NCBI RefSeq assembly: GCF_963678635.1
Contig: NC_087064.1
Location: forward strand, 59,592,338 to 59,652,337
DNA from: Symsagittifera roscoffensis
Taxonomy: Eukaryota; Xenacoelomorpha; Acoela; Convolutidae
Direction of reading: 5' to 3'
DNA length: 60,000 bases
Shown here: positions 45,010-58,345 of the stretch, in pieces
How the letters are laid out: each line of letters starts with the position of its first letter
Position numbering within the stretch: the first letter of the stretch is position 1
Program-made: the position numbers and the translations under genes
Notes under the pieces: model-generated
Seen by the model: only the letters and a program-made list of their open reading frames with translations
Database searches by the model: none
Told to the model about the DNA's origin: nothing

Positions 45010-48000
45010 GGCCGGTTCAATTATATATTTGAACTTGTATGCAGAGTGGTTGCTGCTTCTCCTTAATCTGTTTCGTCCCCTAGAGCCCCCATAGCACCAA
45101 TAGAATTGATTGGAATTTAAGGGGTCAGATGAAACCTAACTGAGCCCAAACGGCAGTAACCACTCTATGTATGGATTTCTAGTCGAGTTAAGCGGCTAGA
45201 AACCTATAACTTTAAGCGATAAAAGAGATGGAAAATTTTCAGGATAGTATCGTTTTATACAGTTTATCAGTTGCAGTCAACTAAATTGCAAAAACAATCA
45301 AAAAGGTTTTCATTTTTTAGAACAATTAGGTCTTGTTTTTCCTGAGCAAGGTTCTGGAGATGCAAAAAAAATCAAATTTGCGTTTACTGTTTTTTCCCGA
45401 AAACAAATGAAGAATTTAGATCCACTGTGAATGAGTGATGGTCTCTTTATCTTGTTTTTCTGAGATTTGGCTTTTTCAAGAAATTAAAACTAGGTCATCT
45501 TGACAAACACAGAGAAAATTAAAAATGATTATATTTATTCTAAGACTGTTCTAGTGGAGTATTGACAAAGATCTCAAAAACAAGCTCGAACAATGCGTAA
45601 ACATATATAGCTCATGCTCATGAAATTTTTGTGTTCGTTTTTTTTACAAAAGCTAGCCGAATGTTTTTGTTACTTTTTTTTAAAAAACGAAACGTTTTTT
45701 GAATCATGAGAAGAGACAATAACAATTTATGGCTGGTGCAACCATAAAAGAGTTTCCGTATTGCAAAATTTTTAAGATATTTGAGCACTAGCTTGCATGG
45801 AGCACTGATTTAGAAACAAAATGACGCTTCTCAGAAATGACACCAACTGTTTTGTGATTTTAGTTCGAAGCAAATTAGTATGCAACAGAGAATTGAGAAA
45901 CTAGGTATACACCAAGATATTTACATGACGGAGCATATTTCAATGATTTGTGGCTCATAAAAAGATCAAGAATGAAAGCACTTCCCTGTGATATATTCAT
46001 TTGAACAGTTATATCCACACTGAGCGATAATTTATTATATCTCATCATTTCTCTATTGCACAGAGGTACTGATGAATACCCTCATGAGAAAACTTAGTCC
46101 AGTTACGCGATAGTCATACGCGAAAAGATAGACATCACTTGTCTAGCAAACATTGAGAAGGTCATTGATTTATAAGGAGAATAGGAGAGGCCCCAAACTT
46201 GAGCAGCCTTGAGTCATAACCTTTTTTAGTCTCATCCAGAAGTGAGATTTGACGATGTCTTTTCCTTGCATTTGTTGCTCTAGGTAACTTTTAAGCCAGA
46301 GTGAATTTCTGCCACGAGCACCATACATTTCTAATTTTTCAAATAAATTTTTGTTGGTCGCGATATCGAACGCTTTTTTCAAGTAAAAAAAATCAGAATC
46401 TATGCTTACTTGGCTTTTATCTTAACACATTTTTTCTAACTCTATCTGCAATTGCATCAATACTACTGTGTTTTTTTACGGCAGTCGAAATTTTTATTCA
46501 AATTGAACAACTATTTTCGAGATATTCACTTACTCTGTTTTACTTTGCTCTTTCAAAAATTTTGTTCCAGCTAGTAAGAAAGGATATGGGTTTGCCTTTA
46601 TAAACATCGTTCGTCGATCCTTTTTAAATAGATTATAGATAACTACTTTGGACAATCAGTAGAGAAGGAGTCAGGTATTAAAAGAAATATCAAAATTTTT
46701 TCTCAAATTGGGTAAACATTATGAATTTAAAGCTTTAATAATTAATATGTTAATTTCATCTATGCCAGAGGAGTTTTTTTTCTGCATCGATAATACAATT
46801 GATTCATTCCGAATCAGTAACAAGATAATAAAAAGTTACAGAAGATTGGCTTCTCGTACTTTTGACGGGCTTTTAATACTGAACTTCCACTAGCTATGTT
46901 AATCCCAATTGTGAAAAAGAAGCGTTTGAATTCATTGGCCATTTCAACATGGAATGTAATAAGTTCTCCATTTCGTTTTTTCAGAATGGTATTTCAATTT
47001 TAGATTTTTATTAGCGTTTTATTTCGTTTAGTAGCGAGTAAACCTGCCTTGTGTCACCAATACAACATTTAAACTGATTATAGTAAAGTTGCTTCTTTTT
47101 CCCTTTAATTCCCACTTCAATTTTAAGCCTGGCGTTTAGGAAGCGCGTCCTTTCATCTTTTCCATTTTATTGTTAGAACCAGCTCTGTGAGGTTGTTTTG
47201 TTTTGCAATAAAGTTTTTTTTCGTTCTCAGGCACAAAAAATATCAGTTTTTTGCACTCTTGTATTTGTCTTTACTGAGGGTGCAAATTTATTCCAGATTT
47301 CGAGATTTTTACATTGAAAATCATTTAGCACAGTATCTGCATTTTTGAGTAGTCAGAAGAATCCAATTTGAGCTAGGATTGGGACAGAGCATTAACGAGT
47401 TTCTCAACACTTGAACCTGATTTTAGAAAAGAAATGCCAGAAAAAATTTAGAAAATGGATCTTAAATGCCTCAGTATGTATTTCTAAAATGATCGGAAAA
47501 CTTTCGTGATTTTTTTACTTCCTTATTTTTTACAAAAAAATCTGCATCACTTAAAACATCTAGCTTAAAATCATTTTGATCAACGAAAGCAAATTCATCT
47601 GTTCTTGGTGGGTTGTAAATCAAAAGAAACAAAAACATTTCGTATAGATTTTTCGCCTGGACCAGTAAACTTTAAGGTACTTTGCAACCCAATTCGTTCA
47701 TAATCAGGACGTTTTTCATAGAGAGCTCTAGTACGTTGCTTTTGTTTTCGAAGTTGCAAAACAGTGTTCCTTCTCGCTTCCATAGTGTTTCCATCTTTCA
47801 CATTAATTCTTGAGATTAAAAAATAGTAAACGAGGAGCTGTAAAATTTTCGAATAATCTGACCAATTTTATAACCTCGGACTTGTTCAGTCCTTTCTTTT
47901 CTCGCAAAAAATTCATTTTTGCCAATCTTTCAGATAAGCCTGCTATCACATGGCGGCTCCTAGTATTACGCCATGGAAGACGGTAAGCAATTAAGATATC

Positions 48001-48850
48001 TGAAGTTGCACACTCATTAGCAGCGACATCTCTTGCCACCTTTAGGACTGTGTGAATGCTTTTTTTGTAATTCTCAAATTTTGGTTGTCTAATTCCCATT
48101 TTTATTGCGCTCTTCGAGAATTCCAATAATGTTCATGTTTTCATGCCAATTGTATCCTTCCAACAAACCTGCTTCAGGCACAGCTTTCAAATAGCACTTT
48201 ATGTTTTCTTGATTAGTATAACAATCGGCTTCATCGGGAATGTTTTTGTTTTTTGTAGTGCTTGATTCAACATCGCCGTGATGATGCTTTCAATCTTAAA
48301 CATTACTTTTGGATTTTACTCGTCGAAAACGATTTCAATACTACTCTCAATTATCTTTTTTGCAATTTCTTCTAATATTGATTTGGCTGGACTCAGAAAG
48401 ACATGTTTGTTTTGTAGATTTAGGCAGAAGAGTTCGATCTCTGCGACTGAGAGGTATACAACCTCATTTTTTTGCTCTTTCGATTCTTTGGGTTCAGTTA
48501 TTTTGTGGGTTTTGTTATTGTTCATAGTTACGTCTTTGAAACTATTCAAAATGTTTGAAAGTTACAATTTTCGCTAAATCAGGTTTCTAAAAGAGTGCGG
48601 GCTAGTTCAGTGTCTTGTGTAAAAATACGCCGGTCTGAAAATTTTTCTTAAAAGTTTTATCGCTCCTAGAGGACCTGCACTTTTCGAATTTAGAGGCGAT
48701 TCTTTTAAATGTTTAATTTGTTTTAATTGTTCTTAAACCTCCGTCACTTTTACGGAAGATTAGTTGTCTCCAAAAGAAAAAGCCGTTGTGTTTCGAAATT
48801 TCACCGTTTCTACATTAGATAAAAGGTGAACATCAGATGCAAATCTTGAG
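45010..48850 (-). mobile_element. LINE copy B: ORF1, endonuclease, RT and 3' UTR, broken
   Basis: Counterpart of LINE copy A shifted by about 5.35 kb: ORF1 pieces 48,549-47,803, endonuclease start 47,801-47,595 with an internal deletion of about 0.4 kb of endonuclease relative to copy A, and an RT block 46,382-46,170 (KKAFDIATNKNLFEKLEMYG and GPLLFSL). LFAYDY lies near 46,100. The stem-loop is at about 45,176-45,202. Shared junctions with copy A suggest both arose by segmental duplication. Confidence 0.75.
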
Positions 48851-49194
48851 GTTATTATCATTCCATACAATTTATCAGTTGCAGTCGACTAAATTGCAAA
48901 AACTAATTGATTGGATCTTCATTTTTTCAGACAAATAAGTCTTGTTAAGAAAAAAAGTTATCGAAATGTTTTTGAGATATGCCGTTTTTAAAAGTTTCAG
49001 ACTTAGATTCAGTTTGATTTGAAAAAGACAAACTTTTTGCTTCAAAAAACGGTCAAATTAACATGAGAAATTATTTTTTTTTACCTTTTCACCAATTGGT
49101 TTTGTCTAATTTGGGCAGTAACTTTTCATTGCTATGACAAAATGGTTTTGTGTTTTAAAAATATGAAAACTCGCTGGACAAAAAACCCTACCAG
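48851..49194 (-). mobile_element. LINE module remnant between copies
   Basis: Counterpart of 43,761-44,115, again ending at a CTACCAGCCGG junction. No coding block. Confidence 0.5.
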
Positions 49195-51640
49195 CCGGTC
49201 CAATTACAAGACTTGAATTTGTTCGCTAAGCAGTCACTGCTCTTACTTAATCCAATAGAATTGATTGGGAGATAAAGGGTCAATTGATACCTAATTGCGC
49301 CCTTCCGGCAGTAATCAGATAGCAAGTCCACGTATGGTTTTCTAGTCGCGTTTAGTAGCTATTAAAACTGCCTTGTGTCACCAATACAACTTTTAAACTG
49401 ATTATAGTAAGGTTGCTTCTTTTTCCCTTTAATTCCCACTTCAATTTTAAGCCTGGCGTTTAGGAAGCGCTTCCTTTCATCTTTTCCATTTTATTGTTAG
49501 AACTAGCTCTGTGAGGCTGTTTTGTTTTGCAATAAGGTTTTTTTTCGTTCTCAGGCACAGACAATTTCAGTTTTTTGCACTCTTGTATTTATTTTTACAA
49601 AGGGTGCAAATTTATTCCAGATTCCAAAAATTCTACATTGAAAATCATTTAGCGCATTATCTGCATTTTTGAGTAGTCAGAAGAATCCAATTTGAGCAAG
49701 GAATGGGACAGAGCATTAATGAGTTTCTCAACACTTGAACCTGATTTTAGAAAAGAAGTGTCAGGAAAAGTTTAGACAATGGATCTTAAATGCCTCAGTA
49801 TGTATTTCTAAAATGATCGGAAATTTTTCGTTATTTTTTTACTGCCTTATATTTTACAAAAAAAAAACATCTGCTACCAGTTAGTGATCTAGAGGGCTTC
49901 ACTAGTTGCTATAATAGTGACCGTTTTTTTTTAACATTTGAGCAAACCCTTTGTTTTTCTACATTGTCTAGAAATTTAGATCTGATGTTATTGTTTTTGA
50001 GAAGATCAATAATGAAGCCGCTGCATGCAGTGACGAGAAGTTTTGTATCACTTAAAACATCTAACTTAAAATCATTTTGATCAACGAAAGCAATTTCATC
50101 TGTTCTTGGTAGATTGTAAATCAAAAGAAACAAAAACATTTCTTATAGATTTTTCGCCTGGATCAGTAAACTCTAAGGTACTTTGCAATCCAATTCTTTC
50201 AAAATCAAGACGTTTTTGTTTTCTTGTATCATCACACCTGCACCGTTATTTTTCCTATTCTTAAATTTTACTTTTCAAAATATTTAGGTTTATATTGTTT
50301 GATCAGTCACCATCTTGCAACCAGACTTTTGTAAATGCTTCCAATTGATCGTGGCGTGTTTTACAAAGAACGAAAATTTACCTGGAAGTACTAGCAGTTT
50401 TTGAGAATTTTCGCTTCAATGATTTCAATGTTGGTTGCTATTGTTTGCCTAAAAAATTTTCCATAACATAATTTTGACACTGCAGCTTTTGGCCGGCTTC
50501 AAAGAGACCTCTAATACTTTGTACGTTGCTTTTGTTTGCGAGGTTGTAAAAACAGTGTTACTTCTCGCTTCCATAATGATTCCATTCTTTCAACTTAATT
50601 CTTGAGATTAAAAAATAGTAGTCGAGGAGCTGCCAAATTTTCGAATAAACTGACCGATTTTATTATCTCGGACTTGTTCAGTCCTTTCTTTATCGCAAAA
50701 AAATTCACTTTTGCCAATTTTTGAGAAAAGCCTGCTATCACATGGCGGCTCCTAGTATTACGCCCTGGAAGACGGTAAGCAATTAAGATATCTGAAGTTG
50801 CACACTCATTAGCAGCGACCTCTCTTGCCACCTTTAGGACAGTGTGAAGGCATTTATTGTACTTCTCAAATTTTGGTCGTCTAATTCTCATTTTATTGCG
50901 CTCTTCGAGAATTCCAATAATGTTCATGTTTTCATGCCAATTGTATCCTTCCAACAAATCTGCTTCAGATACAGCTTTCAAATAGCATTTTATGTTTTCT
51001 TGATTAGTATAACAATCGGCTTCATTGTTCATCGAGAATGTTTTTTTTTGTGGTGCTTGATTCAACAGCGCCTTGATGATGCTTTCAATCTTAAACATTA
51101 CTTTTGGATTTTACCCGTCGAAAACAATTTTAATACTACTCTCAATTATCTTTTTTGCAATTTCTTCTAATATTGATTTGGCTGGACTGAGAAAGAAATG
51201 TTTTTTTTTTTGTAAATTTAGGCAGCAGAGTTCGATCTCTGCATCTGAGACGTGAAACAGCTTCATTTTTTGGCTGTTTTGATTCTTTGGGTTCAGTTAC
51301 TTTGTGGGTTTTGTTATTGTTCATAGTTACGTCTTTGAAACTATTCAAAATGTTTGAAAGTTAAAATTTTAGCAAAATCAGGTTTCTAAAAGAGTGCGGG
51401 CTAGTTCAATGTCTTGTGTAAAAATAAGCCGATGTGAAAACTTTTATTAAAGCTTTTTTGCTCCTAAAGGACCTGCACCTTTCGAATTTAGAGGCGATTA
51501 TTTTAAACGTTTTGCGTGTTTTAATTGTTCTTAAACCTCCGTCACTTTTACGGAAGATTAGTTGTCTCCAAAAGAAAAAGTCGTTCTGTTTCAAAATTTC
51601 ACCGTTTCTACCTTAGATAAAAAGTGAACATCAGATGCAA
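49195..51640 (-). mobile_element. LINE copy C: ORF1 and endonuclease, RT deleted
   Basis: ORF1 pieces lie at 51,348-51,142 and 51,098-50,595. The latter is 167 codons, the longest ORF1 frame in the window, and includes ATSDILIAYRLPGRNTRSR. The endonuclease piece is 50,139-49,909 (LIYNLPRTDEIAFVDQND). At about 49,350 the stem-loop region (TTTTCTAGTCGCG) runs directly into linker sequence (TTTAGTAGC), so the RT and most of the 3' UTR are deleted. Confidence 0.75.
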
Positions 51641-52898
51641 AACTTGAGGTTATTATCATTCCATAAAATTTATCAGTTGCAGTCGACTAAATTGCAAAAA
51701 CTAATTGATTGGATCTTCATTAGTTAAGACAAATAAGTCCCGTTAAGAAAAAAAAAGTTATCGAAATGTTTTTGAGATATAACTTTTTTAAAAGTTTCAA
51801 ACTAGCTCGTCTTGTCGGGCACAGAGAAAATTAAAATTGATAGTTTTATTCTTGTTAGAAACTGACAAAAATCTCAAAAACAATCTTGAAAAACTAGTAA
51901 AAAGATATAGCTCATAAACGTTTGGTATTTGTTTTTGTTATAGACTAGTCGAATGCTTTGATTATTTCTTTTTAAAAGAAATGAACCTATTCATATTTTT
52001 CTCGAACTATGAGAATTTTCAGTAACGAAATATGGCTGGTGCAACTCTAAACGGGTATTGCGTATTGCAAAATTGATTTGATATTCGAGCACTAGTATTC
52101 ATGTAGCACTGATTTAGTAACAAATTGATGCTCTTTAAAAATGAAACTACAAATTTTTCTGAATTTTGCTCGGAAAAAATCAAGACGCAAAAAAAAATTG
52201 AGATTCTAGGTAAACACCAAGATATTTTCATGATGAAGCATACTGCATTGCTTAACTTTTTCTCCATCGAGCAGAGAGATACTGGTGAAGAATTTCAGAA
52301 GAATCTGAAAGTATTCTTAATTAAATTTATAGCCATACTAAAACTTCACCACCAACACCAAAAGTTCTATTTTCAAACAATTTGAAATTAACGAGGATCT
52401 CGAACGTTTTTTTTTCAGGCCAAGAAAAACTGATTTGTTCTTACTTTGCTTTCATCTAGACAAATTTTCTCAATTTTTTTGCAATCGCATCAATATAACT
52501 GTGATTTCACGGACGCTATAATGTTTCACGTAAATGAATTTTCATTTTCGAGACACTCTTACACACTTTGTAGATCACTTTTCCAATTTTTGCTTCAGCT
52601 GGTAGAAAAAATATGAGTCTGTAATTATAAACATCAAGCTTCGAAAATATTCATAGTAAGCGTAGTTCTGACATTAGAGCTGGAGCCTTGAACAGATTAA
52701 TAACTATGGAAAAAATTGTCTCACCATTTGACCCAGTCTAATAAGAAAGCCAATTTTTTTGCTAAAAAAAACGTTCAAATAAACATGAGGAGTTGTTTTT
52801 TCACTAATTGGCTTAGTTTATTATGAACACTAACATTTCATTGCTATGACAAAACGGTTTAAAATTATGAAAACACGCTGGCCATAAAATCTAACAGC
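51641..52898 (-). mobile_element. 5'-truncated LINE module (RT part to 3' UTR)
   Basis: Same layout as 35,598-37,202: RT-type sequence at 52,320-52,620 and an RT C-terminal frame at 52,267-52,019, diverged from the other modules. It then continues into 3' UTR ending beside LINE copy C. Confidence 0.55.
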
Positions 52899-55800
52899 CG
52901 GTTCAACTACAAAACTTGCATTTGTGCGCTAAGCAGTCACTGCTTTTACTTACTCCCACAGAATTGATTGGGAGCTAAAGGGTCAGTTGACACCTAACTG
53001 CGCCCTTCCAGCAGTAACCAGATAGCAAGTCCAATTTATGTTTTTCATGTCGTGTAAAACAATATGGAAAATTTTGAGGATATTATCTTTGTATACAGTT
53101 TATCAGTTGCAGTCAACTACATTGCGAAAATAATTATAAAGATTTTCGTTTTTTACAACAAATATTTTTTTTTTCATGAGCACATAAGAACTTAGACACA
53201 CTGTAAATGAGTGATGCTCTCGTTACCTTGCTTCTGAGATTTGCCGTTTTCAAAAATTTAAAATTAGATAATCTGGACGCATACAAAGAAAATTAAATTT
53301 GATACAATTTATTGTAAAACTGTTCTAGTGGAATTTTGACAAAAATCTCAAAAACAAACTTGAACAATGCGCAAATATATATAGCTCATGCTCATGAAAT
53401 TTTTTAGCTTGTTTCTTTTACATAAACTAGCCGAATGCTTTCGTTACTTCTTTTTAAAAAAAAACTAATGACCTTTCTGAATCATGAGAAGAGACAATAA
53501 CGGTTTATGGCCGGTGCAACCACAAACGAGTTTCCATATTGCGAAATTTGGTTTGATATTTGAGCACTAGTTTTCATGATTTAGTAACAAAATGGCGCTT
53601 TTCAGAAATGATAAAACACTGTTTTGTGATTTTAGTTTTGGACAAAGTCAAGATGCAACAGAGAACTGAGAAACTAAGTTTACACCATTATATTTAGCAT
53701 ATATTGAGCATACTTCAATAATTTGTTACTCATTAAAATATCAATAATGAAAGCACTTTCTCGTGATATATTCATTTGAACAGTTATACCCACATTGAGC
53801 GATAATTAATATAACTCATCATTTATCTATCGCGCAGATGTACTGATTGAAACACTCATGAGAAAAGTTTAGTCCAGTTACGCAATAATCATACGCGAAA
53901 AGATAGAAACATCACATGTCTAGTAAACATTGAGAAGGTCATTGATCTAAAATGAGAATAGGAGAGGCCCCAAACTTGAGCCTCGGAGTAAATTGCTTTT
54001 TAGTCTCATCCAGGAAAGAGACTTGACGTTTTCTCTTCGAAATCGAACGCGTTTTTCAAATAAAAAAACAGAATCTATGTTTACTTGGCTTCTATCTTGA
54101 CAAATTTTCCAGTCCATTCTGCAATCGCATCACTACTACTTTTGTTTTAACGGAAATCGAACTGCTTTTTTTTTGAAATTGAACAATTATTTCGAGATAC
54201 TGGTTTACTCTGTTTTATATTGCTCTTTCAAAAGTTTTGCTCCAGCTAGAAAGAAAGAATAAGAGTCTGTACTTATAAATATCAGGCTTCGATTCCTTTT
54301 AAATAGAGTATAGATAACTGTTTTGGTCAATCAGTAGGGAACGAGTCCCGTTTTAATGGAAATATCAAAAAATCTTCTCAAAAAGGGTAAACATTGTGAA
54401 TGTCAAGCTTTAATTATTAAATTGTTATTTTCATCTATGCCAAAGGAGTTCATTTTTCTGCATCGATAATACAATTGACTCATTCCGAATCAGTAACAAG
54501 GTAATTAAATATACAGAAGATTGGCTCCTCGTACCTTTGACGTGCTTTTGATACAAGACTTTCACTAGCTAGGTTAATGCTAATTGTGAGAAAGAAGCGA
54601 CTGAATTCATTTGCCATATCAATATCGAAAGTTTATGTCTTCATTTTCTTTTTTCAGAATGATATTTCACTTTTAGATTCATATATGCCTTTTATTTCCT
54701 TTAGTAGTGAGTAAACCTGCTTTGTGTCACCAATACAGCTTTTAAATTCAATACATTGAAAATGCTTTTTTCTCCTTTTACTTCCCACTTCAATTTTAGG
54801 CCTGGCATTTATAAAGCGCTTTTTTTCATCTTTAACCATTTTAAAGTTACAATAAGGTCTGTGGAGACTGTTTCGTTTTGCAATAAGGTTTTTTTGTTTT
54901 CAGCCACAGACAATTTTAGTTTTTCGCACTTTTGTGTTTGTTTTTTACTAATAGTGCAAAATTATCCAAGATTCCGGGAAATTTAAATTGAAAATCAATT
55001 AGCAACGTATCAATAGATTTTGAGTATTCTGAAGATGCCAATTTGAGCAAGAAATGGGACAGAGCATTAATTAATTTTTCAACATTTGAACATGATTGTA
55101 TAAAAGAAGTGTCTAAAAAAATTTGGACAATGGATCTTAAATGCTTCAGTATGTATTTCTGAAATGACCGGAAAAACTTCCTTGTTTTTTTTACTTCCTT
55201 AGTTTTTACGAAAAAAAAATTGTTACCAGATAGTGATCTGGAGGGCTTCAATGGTTGCTTCCCATACTGATCGGTTTTTTATATTTGAGCAAACCCATTG
55301 TTTTTCTACATTGTCTAGATAATTATATCTGAGGTTATTGTCCTTTAGAAAATCACTATTGAAGCCGCTGCATGCAATGACTGGAAGATTTGCATCACTA
55401 AAAGCATCTAACACAAAATCAATTTGGTCAACGAAAGCAAAATCATCTGTTTTTGGTAGATTGTAAATGAAAAGAAACAAAAACATTTTTTATAGAATTA
55501 CCGCATGGATCAGTAAAACCTAAGGTACTCCAATTCTTTCAAAATCGTGTTTGTGTTTGTTTTTTACTAATAGTGCAAAATTATCCAAGATTCCGGGAAA
55601 TTTAAAATGAAAATCAATTAGCAACGTATCAATAGATTTTGAGTATTCTGAAGAAGCCAATTTGAGCAAGAAATGGGACAGAGCATTAATGAATTTTTCA
55701 ACATTTGAACTTGATTTTAGAAAAGAAGTGTCTAAAAAAATTTGGACAATGGATCTTAAATGCTTCAGTATGTATTTCTGAAATGACCGGAAAAACTTCC

Positions 55801-57510
55801 TTGTTTTTTTACTTCCTTAGTTTTTACGAAAAAAAAATTGTTACCAGATAGTGATCTGGAGGGCTTCAATGGTTGCTTCCCATACTGATCGGTTTTTTTA
55901 TATTTGAGCAAACCCATTGTTTTTTTACATTGTCTAGATAATTATATCTGAGGCTATTGTCCTTTAGAAAATCACTATTGAAGCCGCTGCATGCAATGAC
56001 TGGAAGATTTGCATCACTAAAAGCATCTAACACAAAATCAATTTGGTCAACGAAAGCAAAATCATCTGTTTTTGGTAGATTGTAAATGAAAAGAAACAAA
56101 AACATTTTTTATAGAATTACCGCATGGATCAGTAAAACCTAAGGTACTCCAGTTCTTTCAAAATCGTGGCGTTTGTGTTTCCTTGTATCATCAGACCGGC
56201 ACCGTTATTTTTCTTATTCATATATTTTATTTTACAAAGTTTTTAGGTTTATATTAGTTGAACAGTCACCTTCTTGCAACCAGGCTTTCGTTAAGTGCCT
56301 CCAATTGATCATGGCGTGTACGCACAAAACGAAAACGTACGTGGAAGTACTAGCAGTTTTTGAGATATTTCGTTTCAATGGTTTCAATGTTGGTTGCTAT
56401 TGTTTGCCTAAACAATTTTCCATAACATAATTTTGACACTGCAGCTTTTGGCCAGCTTCATAGAGACCTTTAATAATTTGTACGCTGCTTTTGTTTTCGA
56501 AGTTGCAAAACAGTGTTCCTTCTCGCTTCCATAGTGTTTCCATTCTTCCGATTTAATTCTTGAGATTAAAAAATAGTAGTCGAGGAGCTGTCAAATTTTT
56601 GAAACATCTGACCGAATTTATTATCTCGGACTTGTTCAGTCCTGCTATCACATGGCAGCTCCTAGTATTACGCCCAGGAAGACGGTAAGCAATTAAGATA
56701 TCTGAAGTTGCACACTCATTAGCAGCGACCTCTGTTGCCACCTTAAGGACTGTGTGAAGGCTTTTATTGTACTTCTCAAATTTTGGTCGTCTAATTCCCA
56801 TTTTTATTGCCCTCATCGAGAATTCCAATAATGTTCATGTTTTCAAGCCAATTGTATTCTTCCAACAAATCTGCTTCTGACACAGCTCTCAAATAGCATT
56901 TTATGTTTTCTTGATTAGTATAACAATCGGCTTCATCGGGAATGTTTTTGTTTTTTGTAGTGCTTGATTCAACAGCGCCTTGATGATGCTTTCAATCTTA
57001 AACATTACTTTTGGAATGTACCCGTCGAAAACAATTTCAATACTACTCTCAATTATCTTTTTTAGAATTTCTTCTAATATTGATTTGGCTGGACCCAGAA
57101 AGACATGTTTGTTTCGTAGATTTAGGAAGAGGAGTTTAATCTCCGCGTCTGAGAGGTGAAACCGCTTCATTTTTTGGTTCATTTAGTTCTTTGGGTTCAG
57201 TTTCCTTTTGCGTTTTTTATTGTTTTTAGTCACGTCTTTGAAACTATTCAAAAAGTAAATAAATTTTTTTTCTAGCAAAAACAGGTTTCTAAAAGAGTGC
57301 GGGCTAGTTCAGTATCTTGTGTAGTATTACACTGTTAAAAAAATCATAAAATTTTATCTCTCCTAGAGGACCTGCACCTTTCGAATTTAGAGGCGATACT
57401 TTTAAACGTTAAGCATGTTTTAATTGTAATTAATCCTCCGTCACTTTTACGGACGATTAGTTGTCTCCAAAGAAAAGCCGTACAGTTTCGATTGCTCGCC
57501 GTTTCTCCGT
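52899..57510 (-). mobile_element. LINE copy D: longest and most diverged copy, with internal duplication
   Basis: ORF1 pieces lie at 57,182-56,901 and 56,828-56,553. The endonuclease occurs twice (56,105-55,866 and 55,486-55,223; LFIYNLPKTDDFAFVDQ, with ACSGFNSD where a GDFN-like motif is expected). The linker is at 54,839-54,654 (FKSCIGDTKQVYSLLKEIKG), and the RT relic covers about 54,560-53,700, including a FAYD-type box near 53,890. The 5' end shows more change after 57,480 than the other copies. It is interrupted by many stops. Confidence 0.75.
54931..56168. repeat. 619-bp direct tandem duplication inside LINE copy D
   Basis: Bases 54,931-55,549 and 55,550-56,168 are near-identical, both starting TTTGTGTTTGTTTTTTACTA and both ending near TTCTTTCAAAATCGTG. 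The endonuclease block is therefore present twice. The period is not a multiple of three. Confidence 0.9.
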
Positions 57511-57669
57511 TGGAGTTAATCAACTATGAGAGCGATTTCAAATAATTAAGTCTGGCTTTAGCATTTAGTTTACAAAGTATGTTTTATGAAGTTTGGGGAG
57601 CTATTCTGTCCGGATTCAGTTCTGACAGACAGTTTCCTTATACAAATCGTTTTTAGGTTTGTCAGGGTA

Positions 57670-58345
57670 ATTTTCACAGTTTCACAGGTTCTTTCTGACC
57701 TGTAGGCTTTCATTTGGCCTCTGGCGATCAGTTTTTTCCTGGACTTCCATTACGTCAATCTATAGACAATGTGTCGTACATTTCAGATGCCCGTAATTTG
57801 TCCAGTTTTGCTTTGAACAAGTTAACACTGTCGCTTGATATAATTGCTTCTCGTAGTGAATTCCAGTTCCAGTTATTAAGCTGCCATGGTGAAAAAGTTG
57901 TTTCTTACTGCGGTTCTGGTTGTTGTCTCAATCAATTTGGTCGGATTTCTGGCGTGTATCTTTCTTTGATTGAGTTAAGTCCTTCCGTTGCTGCTGCATC
58001 ATAGACTCCGTTTAAGGTTTGGTAAACTTCAATCATTGTCCCTTGCTTTCTTTTGTAATCGAGAGTTGGGGGGTTCAAAATCTTTAGTCTGTTCGAATAG
58101 TTAAATTTGCGTATGCCTGGGCCTAGTCTCATTGCGCGTCATTGTACTTTTTTGATTATGGGTTTATCGTTCATTAGGCTCGGATTGAGAATCGCCATTA
58201 TGTCCGCCATTTCCAGTCCTATGGAGTTTCATCAGCATCCCAGGAGTTTTGCCTTAAACTGCATAGTGCTTCCGCAATATCGTTTCGATCTCGTGCAGTA
58301 TCCGCTGTTGAGCATTATCTGGCCCCATTGATTTAGTGGTGTTCA
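57670..58345 (-). mobile_element. Second LINE family: RT fragments (C-terminus and a finger-region piece)
   Basis: On the minus strand, MGPDNAQQRILHE (near 58,340-58,290) resembles the 'GPD' start of an RT. A separate block reads IIKKVQ, stop (TGA), RAMRLGPGIRKFNY and RLKILNPPTLDYKRKQGTMI (about 58,165-58,040), then NNWNWNSLREAII and LFKAKLDKF (to about 57,780). This is the usual C-terminal end of LINE RT proteins. It is unlike the LINE array to its left. The middle of the RT is missing. Confidence 0.65.

Noticed and set aside
57714-58004. 96-codon plus-strand ORF
   Set aside because: It is antisense to the second LINE family's RT C-terminal relic, which has recognisable motifs on the minus strand.
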